The notes: generated from the sequence alone by a model not told the origin. Positions 8,077 to 17,311 are shown, counted from the first letter of the stretch. The stretch: DNA of 64,000 nt from Nocardioides sp. HDW12B (GCF_011299595.1 NZ_CP049867.1:248001-312000), one strand, 5' to 3'. A program made the numbers and translations.

Positions 8077-8982
8077 TCAGGCGACGAGGAGGCCGACGAA
8101 GAGGCCGAGGCCGTAGAGCAGCTCGGTGACGCCGGTCAGCTGCAGGACCGGGACGAGCGCGCGCCCCACGGCCCCGCCGCGCACCACGGCGACGGCCCGC
8201 GTGCCCGGCACCAGGGCGAGGAGGGCCAGCAGCGCCCAGGGGCTCGTCAGGACGGCGACCCCGACGGCGGCGAGGACCGCGACGACCATCAGGGCGACGT
8301 ACCAGAGCCGCGTGCGGGCGTCGCCCAGCACCACGGCCAGCGTGCGCTTGCCGACCTCGGTGTCGGTCGGGATGTCGCGCAGGTTGTTGGCCACGAGGAT
8401 GGCGCACGCGATCGCACCGATCCCGACAGCGGCCAGCAGCGACGGCGCCAGCCAGTCGCCGAGCGGCACCGCGCCACCCGTGCCGACCCCGTCGGTCTGG
8501 ACGTACGTCGTCCCGACCACCGCGACCAGCCCGAAGAACACGAACACCATGACCTCGCCGAGCCCGCGGTAGCCGTAGGGGCTCGAGCCGCCGGTGTAGA
8601 ACCACGCTGCGAGGATGCAGACCGCACCGAGCGCCACCAGCCACCAGGCCGTCGTCGCGGCCACCACGAGCCCGGCGACCGCCGCGACCCCGAAGGCCGC
8701 GAACGCCGCCCGCTTCACCGCTCCCGGCGTCGCCACCCGCGACCCGACGAGCCGCAGCGGCCCGACCCGGTCCTCGTCGGTGCCGCGCACGCCGTCGGAG
8801 TAGTCGTTGGCGTAGTTCACGCCGATCTGCAGCGCGAGCGCGACCACCAGCGCCAGCGCGGCCTTCCACCACACCGCGCTGTCGACGTACGCCGCGACGC
8901 CGGTGCCGGCCAGGACGGGTGCCACGGCCGCGGGGAGGGTGCGGGGGCGGGCTCCTTCGAGCCACTGCGCAGGGGTTGCCAC
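8077..8982 (-). CDS. menA: 1,4-dihydroxy-2-naphthoate polyprenyltransferase
   Basis: 301-aa membrane prenyltransferase that joins the polyprenyl tail to 1,4-dihydroxy-2-naphthoate, giving demethylmenaquinone. The aspartate-rich motif NDYSDGVRGTD lies at about residues 59-69, and about eight or nine membrane helices follow. The N-terminus ATPAQWLEGARPRTLPAAVA is the usual MenA start. I therefore choose the GTG at 8982, with CAGGAT seven bases upstream, over the in-frame ATG at 9006. The product is acted on by MenG (17436). Confidence 0.92.
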   Translation of the reverse strand: MATPAQWLEGARPRTLPAAVAPVLAGTGVAAYVDSAVWWKAALALVVALALQIGVNYANDYSDGVRGTDEDRVGPLRLVGSRVATPGAVKRAAFAAFGVAAVAGLVVAATTAWWLVALGAVCILAAWFYTGGSSPYGYRGLGEVMVFVFFGLVAVVGTTYVQTDGVGTGGAVPLGDWLAPSLLAAVGIGAIACAILVANNLRDIPTDTEVGKRTLAVVLGDARTRLWYVALMVVAVLAAVGVAVLTSPWALLALLALVPGTRAVAVVRGGAVGRALVPVLQLTGVTELLYGLGLFVGLLVA

Positions 8983-9059
8983 GACAGGGATCCTGCCAGT
9001 GCCCACCTCGACGTCCCCACGACGGCCCCGCCACCGACGAGGGCATAGCGTGGACCGTC

Positions 9060-10130
9060 GTGAGCCAGCGAGAGGACAGCGACCGGGAGCACGCCGCCGC
9101 CGGTCTGCACCCGGTCACGGGCACCGCCGCCGACATCCTGGCCCTGCTGCGTGCCTGGGACGCCGCGCCGGAGGAGCCGGAGCCGCTCGTGCTGCGCACC
9201 TCCGGCTCGACCGGGCGCCCCAAGTCGGTGGTGCTGTCCCGCGCGGCCCTGCGCGCCTCGGCGCACGCCACCCACGACCGGTTGGGCGGGGCGGGGCAGT
9301 GGGTGCTCAACCTCCCGCCGACGTACGTCGCTGGCCTGCAGGTGCTCTTCCGCTCGGTCGTCGCCGGCACCGACCCGGTCCTGCAGACCGGGTCCCTCGC
9401 CGAGACCGTCGCGGAGATGACCGGCCCGCGCCGCCACGTCTCCCTCGTTCCCACCCAGCTGCGCCGGCTGCTCGACGACCCGGCCGAGCTCGCGGCCCTG
9501 GCCCGCTTCGACGCCGTGCTGGTGGGCGGCGGTCCGCTGCGGCCGGAGGTCCGCGCCACCGCCGAGACGGCCGGCGTACGCGTGGTGCAGACCTACGGCA
9601 TGGCCGAGACCTGCGGCGGCTGCGTCTACGACGGACACCCGCTCGACGGGGTCGAGGTCCGCACCGGCGGCGACGGGCAGGTGCTGCTGCGCGGCTCGGT
9701 CCTCTTCGACGGGTACGCCGACGACCCGGACCGCACCGCCACCGTGATGGACGACGGCTGGCTGCGCACCCAGGACCTCGGGCGTCTCGACGAGGACGGC
9801 CGTCTGTGGATCCTGGGCCGGGCCGACTCGGTGGTCATCAGCGGCGGCGTCAACGTGCCGGCCGAGGCCGTCGAGGCGATGATCGAGCAGCACCCGGAGG
9901 TGGAGGACGTGGTCGTGGTCGGCGTACCGGACGAGGAGTGGGGCGAGCGCGTCACCGCCGTCGTCGCCGCCCGCCGCCCCCTGGGGCTGGCCGAGCTGCG
10001 CGACCTCGTCGAGCCCCGCGCCTGGGCCCCCCGCGCCCTCGTGGCCACCGACGCGATGCCCCACCTGCCGAACGGCAAGGTCGACCGGCGGGCGGCGCGC
10101 GCGCTGGCCGACCAGCAGGTCCGCCCGTGA
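9060..10130 (+). CDS. menE: o-Succinylbenzoate-CoA ligase
   Basis: 356-aa acyl-adenylate-forming enzyme that activates o-succinylbenzoate to its CoA ester. The ATP-binding loop TSGSTGRPKS is at about residues 47-56. The core motif YGMAETCGGCVYDG and the hinge and C-terminal motifs GRADSVVISGGVNVPAEAVE and LPNGKVDRRAAR (with the catalytic lysine) are all present. It is short for the superfamily, as actinobacterial MenE tends to be. The GTG start follows TAGCGT by eight bases. It overlaps menC by four bases (GTGA). Confidence 0.92.
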   Translation: MSQREDSDREHAAAGLHPVTGTAADILALLRAWDAAPEEPEPLVLRTSGSTGRPKSVVLSRAALRASAHATHDRLGGAGQWVLNLPPTYVAGLQVLFRSVVAGTDPVLQTGSLAETVAEMTGPRRHVSLVPTQLRRLLDDPAELAALARFDAVLVGGGPLRPEVRATAETAGVRVVQTYGMAETCGGCVYDGHPLDGVEVRTGGDGQVLLRGSVLFDGYADDPDRTATVMDDGWLRTQDLGRLDEDGRLWILGRADSVVISGGVNVPAEAVEAMIEQHPEVEDVVVVGVPDEEWGERVTAVVAARRPLGLAELRDLVEPRAWAPRALVATDAMPHLPNGKVDRRAARALADQQVRP

Positions 10131-11071
10131 GCCAGGTCTTCGCGGTCCCGATGCGCACGCGCTTCCGCGGCATCGACGTCCGCGAGGGCATGCTGCTGCG
10201 CGGCGACGCCGGGTGGGGCGAGTTCAGCCCCTTCCTGGAGTACGACGAGCGCGTCGCCGAGCCCTGGCTCCGCGCCGCCCTCGAGGCCGCCGACGAGGGC
10301 TGGCCGACGCCCCTGCGCGACTCCGTCCCGGTCAACGTCACCGTGCCGGCCGTGGAGGCGGAGCGGGCCCGCGCGACGGTGCTCGCCGGCGGCTGCACGA
10401 CCGCGAAGGTCAAGGTGGCCGAGCCCGGGCAGCACCTGGCCGACGACGAGGCGCGCGTCGAGGCGGTCCGCGACGCCCTCGGTCCCGGCGGCCGGATCCG
10501 CGTCGACGCCAACGGCGCCTGGAGCGTCGACGAGGCCGTGACCGCGATCCGGCGGCTCGACCGCGCCGCCGGCGGCCTGGAGTACGTCGAGCAGCCGTGC
10601 GCGAGCGTCGAGGACCTGGCCCGGGTGCGTCGACGGGTGGACGTGCCGATCGCGGCCGACGAGTCGATCCGTCGCGCCGAGGACCCCTACCGCGTGCGCG
10701 AGCTGGAGGCCGCCGACGTCGCGGTGCTGAAGGTGCAGCCGCTCGGGGGCGTGCGGGCGTGCCTGCGGATCGCCGAGGACATCGGGCTCCCGGTGGTGGT
10801 CAGCAGCGCGCTCGAGACCAGTGTCGGCATCGCCGCCGGGGTCGCGCTGGCCGCCGCCCTGCCCACCCTGGAGCACGCCTGCGGGCTGGCCACCGTGCAG
10901 CTGCTGACCGCCGACGTGGTGCACCGCCCGCTGCTGCCGGTGGACGGCGCGCTGCCCGTCGAGCGGCCCCAGGTCGACCCGGTGCGACTGGCCGCGGTCG
11001 CGCCCGCGCCCGACCGGGTCGCGCACTGGGAGGCGCGGCTGGCCGCGATCCGGCAGGATCGACGCTCGTGA
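10127..11071 (+). CDS. menC: o-Succinylbenzoate synthase
   Basis: 314-aa enolase-superfamily dehydratase of the menaquinone pathway. Catalytic lysines lie in AKVKV (about 94 and 96) and in LKVQPLGG (about 202). The metal ligands are the Asp of VDANG (about 127), the Glu of VEQP (about 155) and the Asp of AADES (about 178). The GTG start overlaps the menE stop. It also overlaps menD, so menE, menC and menD form one coupled unit. Confidence 0.93.
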   Translation: MSQVFAVPMRTRFRGIDVREGMLLRGDAGWGEFSPFLEYDERVAEPWLRAALEAADEGWPTPLRDSVPVNVTVPAVEAERARATVLAGGCTTAKVKVAEPGQHLADDEARVEAVRDALGPGGRIRVDANGAWSVDEAVTAIRRLDRAAGGLEYVEQPCASVEDLARVRRRVDVPIAADESIRRAEDPYRVRELEAADVAVLKVQPLGGVRACLRIAEDIGLPVVVSSALETSVGIAAGVALAAALPTLEHACGLATVQLLTADVVHRPLLPVDGALPVERPQVDPVRLAAVAPAPDRVAHWEARLAAIRQDRRS

Positions 11072-12852
11072 GCCCCGACCCCGACCCCGACCGCGACTCT
11101 GCCCCGGTCAACGCGGCGACCGCCCAGGCGCGCACGCTGCTCGACGAGCTCGTGCGGGGCGGGGTCGCCCACGTGGTCGTCTGCCCGGGGTCGCGCTCGG
11201 CGGCGCTGGCCTTCGCGGCCCACGCCGCGGCGTCCCGCGACGACCTCACGCTGCACACCCGTCTCGACGAGCGCACCGCCGGCTTCCTCGCCCTCGGCCT
11301 GGCGCGCACCTCCCGGCGTCCGGTGGCGGTGGTCACCACGAGCGGCACGGCGACCGCCAACCTCCACCCGGCCGTCCTCGAGGCCTCCCACGCGGGTCTC
11401 CCGCTGGTCGTCCTCACCGCCGACCGGCCCGCCCACCTCCGCGGCACCGGCGCCAACCAGACCACCGACCAGGTCCACCTCTACGGCACCGCGACCCGGC
11501 TGTTCGCCGACGTGCCGGCCGGTGCCCCGGGTCATTCGGAGGACCAGCAGGTCGCCGGCTGGCGCTCGCTGGTGGCGCGCGCCCTGGCCGCCGCCTCCGG
11601 GCACGCCGGCCCGCCGCCGGGCCCGGTGCACCTCAACGTCCAGCTCGACGGTCCGATGACCCCCGACGCCCCGGACGGCTGGAGCAGCGACGCGCCGGGC
11701 CGTGCCCGCGATCTGCCGTGGACCCGGAGCACGCGACCGCGTGAGGCGCTGGTGCCCCGGCCCGCCGCCACGGCCCCGGCCGAGGAGGACCCCTGGGACG
11801 ACGACGTGCCCACGGTCGTCGTCGCCGGGGACGACGCCGGCCCGCCGGCGCGCGTGCTGGCCGAGGAGCGCGGCTGGCCGTTGCTGGCCGAGCCCTCCAG
11901 CGGCTCCCGCACGGGCGCCAACGCGGTCCGCACCTACCGGCTGCTCCTCGGCGACGCCGACCTCGCCGGCCGGATCCGCCGTGTGGTCGTCGCCGGTCAC
12001 CCCACGCTCTCGCGCCCGGTCACGCGGCTGCTGTCCCGCGACGACGTCGAGGTGGTGGCGCTGCGCGACCGGCTCGGCGGCTGGACCGACCCCGGCCACC
12101 GCGTCAGCCGGGTCCTCGACCAGGCCCCGCTGCGACCCGCCACCGCGCCCGGTGCCCCTCGCGCGGAGCGCCCGGCGCCGGGACCATGGCTGCGGGAGTG
12201 GCTCGACCGCGACGCCGACGTCGGCGCCCGGCTCGACGCGCTCCTCGACGCCACCGGCGACCTCACGCCCCAGCACGTCGCGGGCGAGGTCGCGGCTGCG
12301 CTCGTGCCCGGCGGGCTGCTGTTCGTCGGCGCCTCGAACCCGGTCCGCGACCTCGACCTGATGGTGCCGCGCTACGACGTCGGCGCCCGCCGCATGGTGG
12401 TGGCCAACCGTGGGCTGTCGGGCATCGACGGCATCGTGTCGAGCGCGATCGGTGCCGCCCTCGGCCGCCCCCGCAGCACCCGCTCGCTGGCGCTGGTGGG
12501 CGACGTCACCTTCCTGCACGACACCACCGGCCTGGTCCTCGGACCCGACGAGGCCCGTCCCGACCTGACGATCGTGGTCGTCAACGACGACGGCGGCAGC
12601 ATCTTCGCCCTCCTCGAGCAGGGTGCGCCCGAGCACGCCGGCTCCTTCGAGCGCCTCTTCGCCACCCCCCACGGCGTCGACCTCGCGTCGCTGTGCGCCG
12701 CCACCGGGACGACGTACGTCCGGGCGGGGGACCGCGCCGAGCTGCGCGCCGCCCTGGCGCGCGAGCCGCAGGGGATCCTCGTCGTCGAGGCCGTGGTGCG
12801 CCGCGACACCCGGCGCGACCTCGACGCCGCGATCCGCGCGCTCGTCGGCTGA
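11068..12852 (+). CDS. menD: 2-Succinyl-5-enolpyruvyl-6-hydroxy-3-cyclohexene-1-carboxylate synthase
   Basis: 594-aa thiamine-diphosphate enzyme that condenses isochorismate with 2-oxoglutarate. The N-terminal pyrimidine-binding domain includes VVCPGSRSAALAFAA and the activating Glu in RLDERTAGF. The C-terminal diphosphate-binding domain carries LVGDVTFLHDTTGL and VVVNDDGGSIFALLEQG. The GTG start overlaps the menC stop. A short acidic proline-rich head precedes the domain. No menB was found in the window. Confidence 0.93.
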   Translation: MSPDPDPDRDSAPVNAATAQARTLLDELVRGGVAHVVVCPGSRSAALAFAAHAAASRDDLTLHTRLDERTAGFLALGLARTSRRPVAVVTTSGTATANLHPAVLEASHAGLPLVVLTADRPAHLRGTGANQTTDQVHLYGTATRLFADVPAGAPGHSEDQQVAGWRSLVARALAAASGHAGPPPGPVHLNVQLDGPMTPDAPDGWSSDAPGRARDLPWTRSTRPREALVPRPAATAPAEEDPWDDDVPTVVVAGDDAGPPARVLAEERGWPLLAEPSSGSRTGANAVRTYRLLLGDADLAGRIRRVVVAGHPTLSRPVTRLLSRDDVEVVALRDRLGGWTDPGHRVSRVLDQAPLRPATAPGAPRAERPAPGPWLREWLDRDADVGARLDALLDATGDLTPQHVAGEVAAALVPGGLLFVGASNPVRDLDLMVPRYDVGARRMVVANRGLSGIDGIVSSAIGAALGRPRSTRSLALVGDVTFLHDTTGLVLGPDEARPDLTIVVVNDDGGSIFALLEQGAPEHAGSFERLFATPHGVDLASLCAATGTTYVRAGDRAELRAALAREPQGILVVEAVVRRDTRRDLDAAIRALVG

Positions 12853-12900
12853 GGCGCGTCCGAGGGCCGTCACCGGTCGGGCGGGCCTTGTCCGGGCCTC

Positions 12901-12906
12901 CACAAT
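12901..12906 (+). promoter_or_regulatory. -10 element of the antiporter gene
   Basis: CACAAT followed by six bases and the GTG at 12913, with no purine-rich ribosome binding site. This fits a leaderless start. Confidence 0.45.
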
Positions 12907-12912
12907 GGGGCG

Positions 12913-14787
12913 GTGCACGTCGCCCTCCTGCTGGTCGCCCTCGTCGTCACGATCGTGACGGTCGCGGCGGTCGCCCGCCGCCTCGACTTCCCGGCCCCGC
13001 TCCTCATGGTCGCCGTGGGTGTGCTGGCGTCCTACCTCCCGGTCGTCCCGGAGATCCGGCTCACCCCCGAGATCGTGCTGGTCGGGCTGCTGCCGCCGCT
13101 GCTCTACAACGCCGCGCTGTCGACGAGCCTGGTCGACTTCAACACCTATCGACGCCCGATCCTGGGGCTGTCGGTGGGGCTCATCATCTTCACGACGTTC
13201 GGCGTCGGCCTGCTGCTGCACACGATCGTGCCGGACCTCAGCTGGGGCGCGGCCTTCGCCATCGGCGCCGTGGTCGCGCCGCCCGACGCCGTCGCCGCCA
13301 CCGCGGTCGGTCGCCGCATCGGCATGCCACGCCCGGTCGTCACCGTGCTCGAGGGGGAGTCGCTGCTCAACGACGCCACCGCCCTGGTGGCGCTGAACAC
13401 CGCGATCGTCGCCGCCACCGCGACCATCTCGGTGGTCGAGGTCGGCCTGGACTTCCTCCTCGCCGCGGTCGGCGGCGTCGCCTGCGGCCTGCTCGTCTTC
13501 GTCGTGGTCGCCCAGGTGCGCCGCCACGTCACCGAGCCCACCCTGGACACCTCGGTGTCGATCGTGACGCCGTTCATCGCCTACGTCGTCGCGGAGGAGA
13601 TCCACGCCTCCGGCGTGCTGGCGGTCGTCGTGGCCGGGCTCGCGCTGGGCCACAAGGCGCCGCTGCTGCAGACCCCGTCGTCGCGGATCGCCGAGCGGCT
13701 GAACTGGCGCACCTTCGCCTTCCTGCTCGAGAACGCCGTCTTCCTGCTGATCGGCCTGCAGACCAGCTGGATCGTCGGCGAGGTCTCCGAGAGCCCGCTG
13801 AGCACCGCCACGATCGTGGGCGCCTGCGTCGCGACCCTGGTGGCCGTCATCGTGCTGCGCTACCTGTGGCTGCTGCCGGCGCGGTTCGTGCTGCTCAAGC
13901 CGGACCCCAGCGGACGCAAGCCGCCGCCGGCGTACACCGTCATCGTGGGCTGGGCCGGGATGCGCGGCGTGGTCACGCTCGCCGCGGCTTTCGCGATCCC
14001 CGAGGAGGTGCCGGGCCGGGAGGTGCTGCTGCTCATCGCGCTGTTCGTCACCGGCGCCACCCTGCTCATCCACGGCCTGACGCTGCCGTGGCTCGTCCGG
14101 GCGCTGAAGGTGCGCCCGCCCGACCCGCGCGAGGACGCGCTGGCGCGTGCGGAGCTGCTGCAGGCCGCCAGCCGGGCCGGGCTGGACCGCCTCGAGGAGG
14201 TGGAGGACGACGGCGACCTGCACGAGGGCGTGCGCCAGGTCCTGCACTCGCGCATCGAGCAGCGCGAGTTCGCCGCGTGGGAGCGCCTGGGCGCCGAGCA
14301 GAACGAGGGCGAGACCCCCAGCGAGCGCTACGCGCGTCTCCGCGGCGACATGCTCGCCGCCGAGCGGGCCCGCGTCCTGGAGCTGCGGAGCACCGGACGC
14401 ATCCCGCACGAGGTCGTCGAGGACGTGCTGTCGTCGCTCGACATCGAGGAGTCGATGATCGACTACGGGGTACAACGGCACCGGGAGTTCGTCCGGAAGC
14501 AGGAGAGGAGCGACGTCGTGAGCCGAGCCGTGGACGCGTGCGACCACCTGACCGAGGCGCCCGACCGGGAGGCCCCGGAGGAGCGTGCGTGCGAGGACTG
14601 CGTGCGCGAGGGCAGCAGCTGGGTGCACCTGCGGATGTGCCTGGACTGCGGCCATGTCGCGTGCTGCGACTCCTCCCCGCGCCGCCACGCCGCGGCGCAC
14701 TTCCACGCGGAGGACCACCCGGTCATCCGCTCCGTCGAGCCCGGAGAGGCGTGGCGCTGGTGCTACGCCGACGAGGTGGTGGGATGA
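12913..14787 (+). CDS. CPA1-family Na+/H+ antiporter with C-terminal UBP-type zinc finger
   Basis: 624 aa. The N-terminal 400 residues form an NhaP-type exchanger with about 12 helices, including AIGAVVAPPDAVAAT and the ion-binding Asn-Asp in ESLLNDATALVALN (about 153-154). A charged cytoplasmic region follows (about 410-530). The last 88 residues are a cysteine/histidine-rich zf-UBP module with C-x2-C (ACEDC), CLDCGH, CC and two later histidines. Zf-UBP domains bind ubiquitin C-termini in eukaryotes; in bacteria their ligand is unclear. The antiporter-finger fusion recurs in actinobacteria. The GTG start looks leaderless. Confidence 0.88.
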   Translation: MHVALLLVALVVTIVTVAAVARRLDFPAPLLMVAVGVLASYLPVVPEIRLTPEIVLVGLLPPLLYNAALSTSLVDFNTYRRPILGLSVGLIIFTTFGVGLLLHTIVPDLSWGAAFAIGAVVAPPDAVAATAVGRRIGMPRPVVTVLEGESLLNDATALVALNTAIVAATATISVVEVGLDFLLAAVGGVACGLLVFVVVAQVRRHVTEPTLDTSVSIVTPFIAYVVAEEIHASGVLAVVVAGLALGHKAPLLQTPSSRIAERLNWRTFAFLLENAVFLLIGLQTSWIVGEVSESPLSTATIVGACVATLVAVIVLRYLWLLPARFVLLKPDPSGRKPPPAYTVIVGWAGMRGVVTLAAAFAIPEEVPGREVLLLIALFVTGATLLIHGLTLPWLVRALKVRPPDPREDALARAELLQAASRAGLDRLEEVEDDGDLHEGVRQVLHSRIEQREFAAWERLGAEQNEGETPSERYARLRGDMLAAERARVLELRSTGRIPHEVVEDVLSSLDIEESMIDYGVQRHREFVRKQERSDVVSRAVDACDHLTEAPDREAPEERACEDCVREGSSWVHLRMCLDCGHVACCDSSPRRHAAAHFHAEDHPVIRSVEPGEAWRWCYADEVVG

Positions 14788-15437
14788 CCATGCGGATCAC
14801 CAAGTTCAGCCATTCGTGCGTGCGCCTGTCGAGCGGCGAGGGGCCTGGTCGCGACGTCGTCGTCGACCCCGGCGCGTGGTCCGAGCGCGAGTCGCTCGAC
14901 GGCGCCGCGGCCGTGCTGATCACCCACGAGCACCCCGACCACTGGACCATCGAGCACCTGCAGGCCAGCGACGCCCCGATCTGGACGATCGAGGCCGTCG
15001 CGCGCCAGATCCGCGAGGCCGACGCCGGCGTCGGCGAGCGCGTCACCGTGGTCACCCCGGGCGAGCAGCTCGAGATCGCCGGGTACGACGTGCGCGTCGT
15101 GGGGGAGAAGCACGCCGTGATCCACCCCGAGGCGCCGGAGTTCGCCAACAGCGGCTTCGTGCTGAGCGCCGACGGCACGTCGGTCTACCACCCCGGCGAC
15201 TCCTTCGAGCTGCCCGGACAGGACGTCGACGTCTTCCTCGGGCCCGCCTGCGCCCCCTGGGCGCGGATGTCGGAGCTCGTCGAGCTGGCCCGTGCCGTGG
15301 GGGCGCCCCGCACCCTCGGCATCCACGACGAGGTCTACTCCGCCAAGGGCCTCGGCATCGTCGACCGCTTCATGAACGACTTCCTCGGCAAGCAGGACGG
15401 CTCCTGGTCCCGCCTCGCCCCCGGCACCGACCTCTGA
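14784..15437 (+). CDS. MBL-fold metallohydrolase (UlaG-like)
   Basis: 217 aa. The metallo-beta-lactamase motif is THEHPDH at about residues 47-53; additional ligands are in EKHAVIH, HPGDSF and GIHDE. The opening MRITKFSHSCVRL and the compact length fit the UlaG/YtnP-like branch, whose members hydrolyse varied substrates. The start overlaps the antiporter stop (ATGA), so the two are translationally coupled. The physiological substrate is unknown. Confidence 0.82.
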   Translation: MTMRITKFSHSCVRLSSGEGPGRDVVVDPGAWSERESLDGAAAVLITHEHPDHWTIEHLQASDAPIWTIEAVARQIREADAGVGERVTVVTPGEQLEIAGYDVRVVGEKHAVIHPEAPEFANSGFVLSADGTSVYHPGDSFELPGQDVDVFLGPACAPWARMSELVELARAVGAPRTLGIHDEVYSAKGLGIVDRFMNDFLGKQDGSWSRLAPGTDL

Positions 15438-15450
15438 CCGGCACATCCTC

Positions 15451-15597
15451 GTGGCCGTGGCCGCGCTGGTGGGCGTGGTCGGCGTGCCGATCGGCGCGCT
15501 CATGGTCTACGAGAAGAAGACCAGGAGGAAGCGCCGGAGGGGCGGCAGCGTGAGCTCCGCCGACTCGTTCAACGACATCATCAACGGCATGGACTGA
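15451..15597 (+). CDS. Small membrane peptide, 48 aa
   Basis: Starts at a GTG 13 bases after the MBL stop. It has one hydrophobic helix (AVAALVGVVGVPIGALMVY), then a strongly basic stretch (EKKTRRKRRR) and a polar end (SADSFNDIINGMD). The layout of helix, positive cytoplasmic anchor and acidic tail argues for a real protein. There is no clear ribosome binding site, so expression may depend on coupling to the upstream gene. Confidence 0.55.
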   Translation: MAVAALVGVVGVPIGALMVYEKKTRRKRRRGGSVSSADSFNDIINGMD

Positions 15598-15623
15598 CGC
15601 CCAGGGCGCCGGCCGGCCCGGGC

Positions 15624-15992
15624 TCACCCCCTTGCGCGCAGGTCACGCCCGGTGCGCGTCCTCCTCGTCTGCGGGGGCTCCGGGCGGAGCAGCCGGCGGA
15701 GGTGGCGACCGAGCGGGATCCCGGCGACGGCCATCGCGAGGACCGCGAGGCGTGAGGGATCCGGGCGGTCGACGTGTCGGAACCCCTCGATCTCCCACGT
15801 GCAGGTGGTCCCGGGTGGGAACCAGCTGCGCTCGGCGGTGCCCCAGAACGACGACGCCGTCTCGAAGTCGCACATCAGTGAGCTGTCCTCGGCGAACAGC
15901 AGCCACAGCGCCACGAGGAGCAGGGAGACCGCACCCAGCACGTACGACGAGCCCACGAGCCAGCGACCCGGGTACCCGGCAGGACGACTCAT
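15624..15992 (-). CDS. Small two-helix membrane protein
   Basis: 122 aa. One membrane helix is SYVLGAVSLLLVALWLLF and a second is RLAVLAMAVAGIPLG. Between them is an outward loop with two cysteines (LMCDFETASSF, TTCTWEI) that could form a disulfide. The tail is basic. No family is recognised. TACGGT lies six bases before the ATG, consistent with leaderless translation. It converges with the small peptide gene. Confidence 0.6.
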   Translation of the reverse strand: MSRPAGYPGRWLVGSSYVLGAVSLLLVALWLLFAEDSSLMCDFETASSFWGTAERSWFPPGTTCTWEIEGFRHVDRPDPSRLAVLAMAVAGIPLGRHLRRLLRPEPPQTRRTRTGRDLRARG

Positions 15993-15998
15993 CCCCGA

Positions 15999-16004
15999 AC
16001 CGTA
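15999..16004 (-). promoter_or_regulatory. -10 element of a leaderless gene
   Basis: TACGGT on the minus strand, six bases before the ATG at 15992, with no ribosome binding site. Confidence 0.45.
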
Positions 16005-16030
16005 GGTGACGAGCCGAGCCGGGCCGGCGG

Positions 16031-17311
16031 CTACTGCTCGAGGGCGTCGCGCACGGGGACGAACTTGGCCTGCGCCTCGGCCAGCTCGGCCTCGGGGTCG
16101 GAGTCGGCGACGATGCCGCAGCCGGCGAAGAGGCGGACCCGCGGGCCCTCCAGCAGGCCCGAGCGCAGGGCGAGGCCCCACTCGCCGTCGCCGGTGGCGT
16201 CGATCCAGCCCACCGGCCCGGCGTACCGGCCCCGGTCCATGCCCTCGATCTCGTCGATGAGCGCGATCGCGGCCTCCGTCGGGGTGCCGCCGACCGCGGC
16301 GGAGGGGTGCAGCGAGGCGGCCAGCTCCAGGGAGGTGGCGTCGTCGTCGCTGACCCCGGCCACGTCGGTGGCCAGGTGCATCACGTTGGGCAGGTGCAGC
16401 ACGAAGGGCGCCTCGGGCACGTTCATCGACGTGCAGTGGCGCCCGAGCGACTCGGCGACCGAGCGCACGGCGTACTCGTGCTCCTCGAGGTCCTTCGACG
16501 ACCGCGCCAAGGTGGCCGCCAGCTGCAGGTCGTGGGCGTCGTCGCCGGTGCGGCGGATGGTGCCCGCCAGCACGCGGGAGGTGACCAGGCCGCGCTCGCG
16601 GCGCACCAGCAGCTCCGGAGTGGCGCCGAACAGGCCGTCGACGTGGAAGGTCCAGCAGGTGCGGTACTGCGTCGAGAGCCGCTGCAGCGGCCACCGTACG
16701 TCGATCGCGTCCTCGGCCTCGGCGACCAGGTCACGGGCCAGCACGACCTTCTCCAGGTCGCCGTCCTCGATGCGGCGCACCGCCTCGGCCACCACCTCGG
16801 CCCAGGTCGTGCCGCCCAGCGTGCCGTCGGTGTAGGCCAGCGAGCGGGGCGGCTCGGGAGCGACGGCGGGGCGGAGCTCGGGGGCGGAGCTGATCGACCC
16901 GACGGCGACGTGGGTGAGCCAGCTGACGCCGTCGCGTCGGCCGATCACGACCTCGGGGACGCGCAGCACGCTGTCGCCCGGGGCGTCGGAGAAGGCGAAC
17001 GAGCCGAAGCCGACGAGCCCGGTCCCGGGCAGCGACACCTCGTCGCGGACCACGGCTCCGCGGGCCTGCTCGCGCCACCAGCGCTGGGCGGCGGCGAACC
17101 GGTCGGCGCCCGACGTACGCACCTCGGCGGCGACGCCCCAGCCGACGAGCCCGTCGCCGCGGCGCACCCACGCGACGGAGTCGGGCGTGCTCCCGTCGGT
17201 GCCTGCGGGCGCGGGGAGCAGGTCGAGCAGCTCGCCGGGATCGTCCAGGCGGACGGTGCGCACCAGCAGCGGCAGGGCGTCGCGGGGCGATCCGGCGGGA
17301 CTGGTCGTCAC
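16031..17311 (-). CDS. menF: Isochorismate synthase
   Basis: 426-aa chorismate-utilising enzyme giving isochorismate, the entry to menaquinone synthesis. Family motifs are EKVVLARDL, FGATPELLVRRERGLVTSRV, HPSAAVGGTPTEAAIALIDE and the closing YAGPVGWIDATGDGEWGLAL, which hold the Mg and active-site residues. The GTG at 17311 is chosen because TAGGCT lies eight bases upstream and the sequence before it (rich in Ala, Pro, Gly) is not conserved. It is divergent from menG, with only 124 bp between starts. Confidence 0.9.
   Translation of the reverse strand: MTTSPAGSPRDALPLLVRTVRLDDPGELLDLLPAPAGTDGSTPDSVAWVRRGDGLVGWGVAAEVRTSGADRFAAAQRWWREQARGAVVRDEVSLPGTGLVGFGSFAFSDAPGDSVLRVPEVVIGRRDGVSWLTHVAVGSISSAPELRPAVAPEPPRSLAYTDGTLGGTTWAEVVAEAVRRIEDGDLEKVVLARDLVAEAEDAIDVRWPLQRLSTQYRTCWTFHVDGLFGATPELLVRRERGLVTSRVLAGTIRRTGDDAHDLQLAATLARSSKDLEEHEYAVRSVAESLGRHCTSMNVPEAPFVLHLPNVMHLATDVAGVSDDDATSLELAASLHPSAAVGGTPTEAAIALIDEIEGMDRGRYAGPVGWIDATGDGEWGLALRSGLLEGPRVRLFAGCGIVADSDPEAELAEAQAKFVPVRDALEQ

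Noticed and set aside
10687-14718. Very long open frame (1343 codons) on the minus strand opposite menC, menD and the antiporter gene
   Set aside because: It is a shadow of GC-rich plus-strand codons. Its product is Arg/Gly/His-rich with no domain, while the plus-strand genes have full motifs.
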